Shown here: one piece after another, positions 5,844 to 5,846 of the stretch | Position numbering within the stretch: the stretch's first letter is position 1 | Layout of the letters: each line of letters opens with the position of its first letter | DNA from: Candidatus Cloacimonadota bacterium | GTDB lineage: Bacteria; Muiribacteriota; UBA6191; JACPRK01 | Direction of reading: 5' to 3' | Assembly: GCA_021772705.1 (NCBI GenBank) | Contig: JAJFLN010000120.1 | Span: 1-5,846 of the forward strand | Length of the DNA: 5,846 nucleotides | Notes under the pieces: model-generated | The model's database searches: none | Seen by the model: the letters and a program-made list of their open reading frames with translations, nothing else | Told to the model about the DNA's origin: nothing | Program-made: the position numbers and the translations under genes

Positions 5844-5846
5844 GAA

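Noticed and set aside
1..5846. CRISPR array, tRNA, rRNA or toxin-antitoxin genes
   Set aside because: No regularly spaced repeats, no tRNA cloverleaf, no rRNA-like sequence and no paired small frames with ribosome sites were seen on either strand.

Overview
The window is a biosynthetic locus for the compatible solutes ectoine and 5-hydroxyectoine from a high-GC bacterium. It contains five complete genes, all recognised from family motifs: ectC, ectA, a dedicated aspartate kinase (ask_ect), ectB and ectD. Together they cover aspartate activation, transamination of aspartate semialdehyde to diaminobutyrate, N-acetylation, ring closure and ring hydroxylation. Aspartate-semialdehyde dehydrogenase is not in the window and is presumably supplied by a housekeeping gene elsewhere. 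The codons are strongly GC-biased and nothing fixes the phylum. The locus implies an organism that meets salt, drought or temperature stress.

Layout from left to right. Positions 1-140 carry the 3' end of a group II intron on the + strand: domain V, domain VI with a bulged branch-point A, and an AC terminus, preceded by what is probably the last codons of its reverse transcriptase/maturase. About 40 bases later come ectC, ectA and ask_ect, all on the minus strand, with gaps of 31 and 46 bases. They form an operon transcribed ask_ect -> ectA -> ectC. A 169-base AT-rich divergent intergenic region (2845-3013) separates ask_ect from ectB, which is on the plus strand. ectB converges, after 89 bases, on ectD (minus strand). 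Beyond ectD, 5275-5846 has no gene I can support; it ends in a 10-bp perfect inverted repeat.

The arrangement is the main point of interest. The usual form is a co-directional ectABC(D)(ask) operon. Here ectB alone is read in the opposite direction, so the pathway is split into three transcription units: ask-ectA-ectC, ectB and ectD. Two of them share one divergent control region. The order and strands are what would result if ectB had been inverted inside an ancestral ectD-ectB-ask-ectA-ectC array. This is inference only. No regulator (such as an EctR/MarR protein) and no ectoine transporter is in the window.

Two gene starts differ from the longest reading frames. ectB most likely starts at a GTG at 3014, behind a strong Shine-Dalgarno sequence. 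ectD most likely starts at the ATG at 5274. I found no evidence of a wholly undescribed system; the unusual points are architectural and regulatory.
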